NCBI GenBank assembly: GCA_011620445.1
Contig: WOZB01000083.1
Coordinates: 1-6,696, forward strand
Reading direction: 5' to 3'
DNA: 6,696 nucleotides
Origin: Anaerolineaceae bacterium
Lineage (GTDB): Bacteria; Chloroflexota; Anaerolineae; Anaerolineales; Anaerolineaceae
Shown: positions 5,385 to 6,696 of the stretch, one piece after another
Position numbering within the stretch: position 1 is the stretch's first letter
How the letters are laid out: each line of letters begins with the position of its first letter
The notes under the pieces: generated by a model
What the model was told of the DNA's origin: nothing
The model's database searches: none
The model's input: only the letters and a program-made list of their open reading frames with translations
Made by a program: the position numbers and the translations under genes

Positions 5385-5417
5385 CGGAACACGCTTGAGA
5401 AGCCGCAAGAAAATCAA

Positions 5418-6062
5418 ATGAATAACAAAGTACTCACTATATTTACCGGAGTGTTCCTAATCCTATTGACTTTTAGTGTTGGTTTCAGCAATGTACAGGC
5501 TGGTTTTGACGCTCCTGCACAACAAGAAACACCCCCAGCAAGTACTCCAACTGAAACGCCGCGCGTACCAGGTTTTATCACTTCAACACCGAACGCGGAC
5601 GGCAGTGTGCACCATATTGTGCGCGAGGGCGAGTTCCCATTAACGATTGCTGATGCCTACGGGATTGATTTTCAGGAATTATTGTTGCTTAACAACCTGG
5701 AAGCCGACCCGATTTTACAGGTTGGGCAGGACTTGCTGATTAAGAAGCCCGGTTCGGTGGAAATGCCGACAGCCACACTCAACCCGACCGAAGAAGCCAT
5801 GTTGGTAGTGGCCAGCAGCGTTCCGCCAACTTTGGACATTCAGGCATTGGTGGCGGGTACGGCTACCGCGCAAATTGTCACCCAATTTGCTGGCAAGATT
5901 GGCCCTGGCACACCCTACCCAACGGCTACTTTTACCCCCGGGCCGGGCATCTTCAGCCGAATATTTTCCAGCCAGGCACGCTACCTGGGCCTGGGGGTGA
6001 TCGGCATCGTAATTTTTGGATTGGTACTGCTGGTCATTAGCGCACGTAAAATGCAGCAGTAA
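5418..6062 (+). CDS. LysM-domain protein, N-terminal signal/anchor and C-terminal membrane helix
   Basis: 214 residues from ATG 5418. Upstream in-frame codons are open back to 5244 but lie over the promoter, and only the 5418 start puts a proper signal sequence at the N-terminus (MNNKVLTIFTGVFLILLTFSVGFSNVQA). Cleavage after NVQA-G is plausible. Then comes a Thr/Pro linker (38-57), one LysM domain at 65-109 (HHIVREGEFPLTIADAYGIDFQELLLLNNL... LQVGQDLLIKK), a second Thr/Pro-rich spacer with short helices (116-176), and a C-terminal membrane helix at 189-208 followed by ARKMQQ. LysM modules bind N-acetylglucosamine polymers such as peptidoglycan. With no catalytic domain it probably acts as a membrane-to-wall tether or scaffold. 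No strong ribosome site precedes it. It is divergent from the VanW cluster with a matched promoter sequence and leads a three-gene plus-strand group. Confidence 0.88.
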   Translation: MNNKVLTIFTGVFLILLTFSVGFSNVQAGFDAPAQQETPPASTPTETPRVPGFITSTPNADGSVHHIVREGEFPLTIADAYGIDFQELLLLNNLEADPILQVGQDLLIKKPGSVEMPTATLNPTEEAMLVVASSVPPTLDIQALVAGTATAQIVTQFAGKIGPGTPYPTATFTPGPGIFSRIFSSQARYLGLGVIGIVIFGLVLLVISARKMQQ

Positions 6063-6078
6063 AGAATGGAAAGTACTG

Positions 6079-6360
6079 ATGGCTAAACTCATGACCCCAC
6101 TCGAGCGGATTGACAAAGCAAAGGCTTGCATCCTGGCGGCGAGGGAGCTGCCAGAACCCGACTCTGCGGGTTGGGAGCGATTGAGTTATGTTGCCCAAGT
6201 AAAAGACAAACTGCGGGAAGCCTTTGAGCTTGTAAAGCTGATCCAATTTTCCCCGAGTGCGAGCCTTGAAGTGAAATCGGCAGCTAAGGCAGTTATTTCA
6301 GAAGCCAAAGCGGCTGAGGATGAGATATTGAAGCGAAGAAAACCGGATGCTGCCGCTTAA
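6079..6360 (+). CDS. Hypothetical small helical protein, 93 residues
   Basis: Not a family I recognise. ATG 6079 has a GGAAAG site five bases upstream and lies 16 bases after the LysM stop; a second ATG at 6091 (residue 5) is an alternative, and longer in-frame starts overlap the LysM gene without support. The protein has no membrane segment and a single cysteine (ACILAARELP, residue 17); it is rich in Lys, Glu and Ala and predicted mostly helical: a first helix LERIDKAKACILAARELP, a second GWERLSYVAQVKDKLREAFELVKLIQ, a third SLEVKSAAKAVISEAKAAEDEILKRRK. A three-helix bundle or short coiled coil is likely. The spacing and the 14-base overlap with the next gene point to an operon. Function unknown; it is probably cytosolic, and the LysM gene upstream gives no clear hint. 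Confidence 0.8.
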   Translation: MAKLMTPLERIDKAKACILAARELPEPDSAGWERLSYVAQVKDKLREAFELVKLIQFSPSASLEVKSAAKAVISEAKAAEDEILKRRKPDAAA

Positions 6361-6694
6361 GGCTCAAAGCCCTATCGGATTGGAAGTTGTGGTTACTGTG
6401 GACCGCCCAAAGGGTTCGCACCATCCTGATTACCCGGATTTGCTTTATGAAGTCAATTACGGTTACGCAGAAGGTGTACCTGCAGCGGATGGTGAATGGC
6501 AGGATGCCTACATCTTAGGGGTGAGTGAACCCATAGAGCGTTTTACTGGCCAGTTGATTGCCGTTATTCACCGCCGGGATGACATAGAAACCAAGTGGGT
6601 GGTGGCCGCCGCAGGCTGCAAATTCAGCCTGGAAGAAATCCAAAAGCAAACCCATTTCCAGGAAAAGTACTTCGATACCTGGATAGAGCTTTAG
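6347..6694 (+). CDS. Short inorganic pyrophosphatase-family protein
   Basis: 115 residues; ATG 6347 overlaps the previous gene's stop by 14 bases, which suggests translational coupling. The start may be late, since homologues begin around IGLEVVVTV (10-18). Motifs matching family I pyrophosphatases: VDRPKGSHHP (18-27), VNYGYAEG (36-43), the active-site strand ADGEWQDAYILGV (47-59), IAVIHRRDDIETKWVVA (71-87) with Asp78/79, Glu81 and Lys83 at the positions of the second metal/phosphate cluster. Compared with the canonical DGDPxD signature, this has DGEWQD: the first and last Asp are kept, the middle Asp is Glu and the Pro is replaced. The length is well below the usual 170-200 residues and the N-terminal part of the fold is missing. 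Many bacteria have this short form annotated as inorganic pyrophosphatase; whether it hydrolyses pyrophosphate is not settled by sequence. Complete at both ends. Confidence 0.85.
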   Translation: MLPLKAQSPIGLEVVVTVDRPKGSHHPDYPDLLYEVNYGYAEGVPAADGEWQDAYILGVSEPIERFTGQLIAVIHRRDDIETKWVVAAAGCKFSLEEIQKQTHFQEKYFDTWIEL

Positions 6695-6696
6695 TC

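Noticed and set aside
5244..5417. N-terminal extension of the LysM protein
   Set aside because: The extra 58 codons overlap the VanW start and both promoters and would bury the signal sequence; ATG 5418 gives a normal signal peptide.

Overview
The window looks like part of a chromosome from an environmental Chloroflexota-type bacterium, probably of the Anaerolineae. This placement is inferred from three things: extracytoplasmic proteins with Thr/Pro-rich linkers, the VanW / LytR-CpsA-Psr / LysM envelope gene set, and dispersed palindromic repeats. No marker gene settles it. I see no rRNA, tRNA, CRISPR array, transposase or phage gene. Apart from the repeat cluster at 231-420, it reads as ordinary chromosomal housekeeping and envelope DNA.

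Layout. Bases 1-215 are the last 70 codons of urocanate hydratase (hutU), cut by the window edge. Bases 216-459 hold no gene but three well-formed inverted repeats; one of them (292-358) is a two-hairpin element with GTAGGGG/CCCCTAC ends that resembles a MITE or REP-type dispersed repeat. A very small gene on the minus strand (460-561) encodes a 33-residue single-helix membrane protein with a strong ribosome site. Next come two overlapping plus-strand genes (760-1137, 1127-1510) for similar-looking small membrane-anchored proteins, the first apparently starting at CTG. They converge on a shared terminator (1638-1661) with a three-gene minus-strand cluster: VanW-domain protein (5257 to 3398), UPF0434/Trm112-like zinc protein (3348 to 3127), and LytR-CpsA-Psr cell-wall ligase (3079 to 1676).

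A 160-base divergent control region (5258-5417) separates that cluster from a second, plus-strand one: a LysM protein with a membrane anchor at each end (5418-6062), a 93-residue helical protein of unknown function (6079-6360), and a short protein of the inorganic pyrophosphatase fold (6347-6694). Both divergent promoters carry the identical 12-mer TATAATCGGAAC in opposite orientations. Midway between them lies a direct repeat of GACAAGCT with a 10-base period, which is a candidate operator.

Taken together, 1676-6062 looks like a cell-envelope locus. The VanW protein has peptidoglycan-binding-like repeats, the LCP protein probably attaches glycopolymers to peptidoglycan, and the LysM protein binds glycan. 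The shared divergent control region suggests they are expressed together. No clearly new biological system is visible. The most promising leads are the 33-residue membrane protein, the CTG-started tandem membrane-protein pair, the nearly leaderless VanW promoter, and the matched promoters with their candidate operator.
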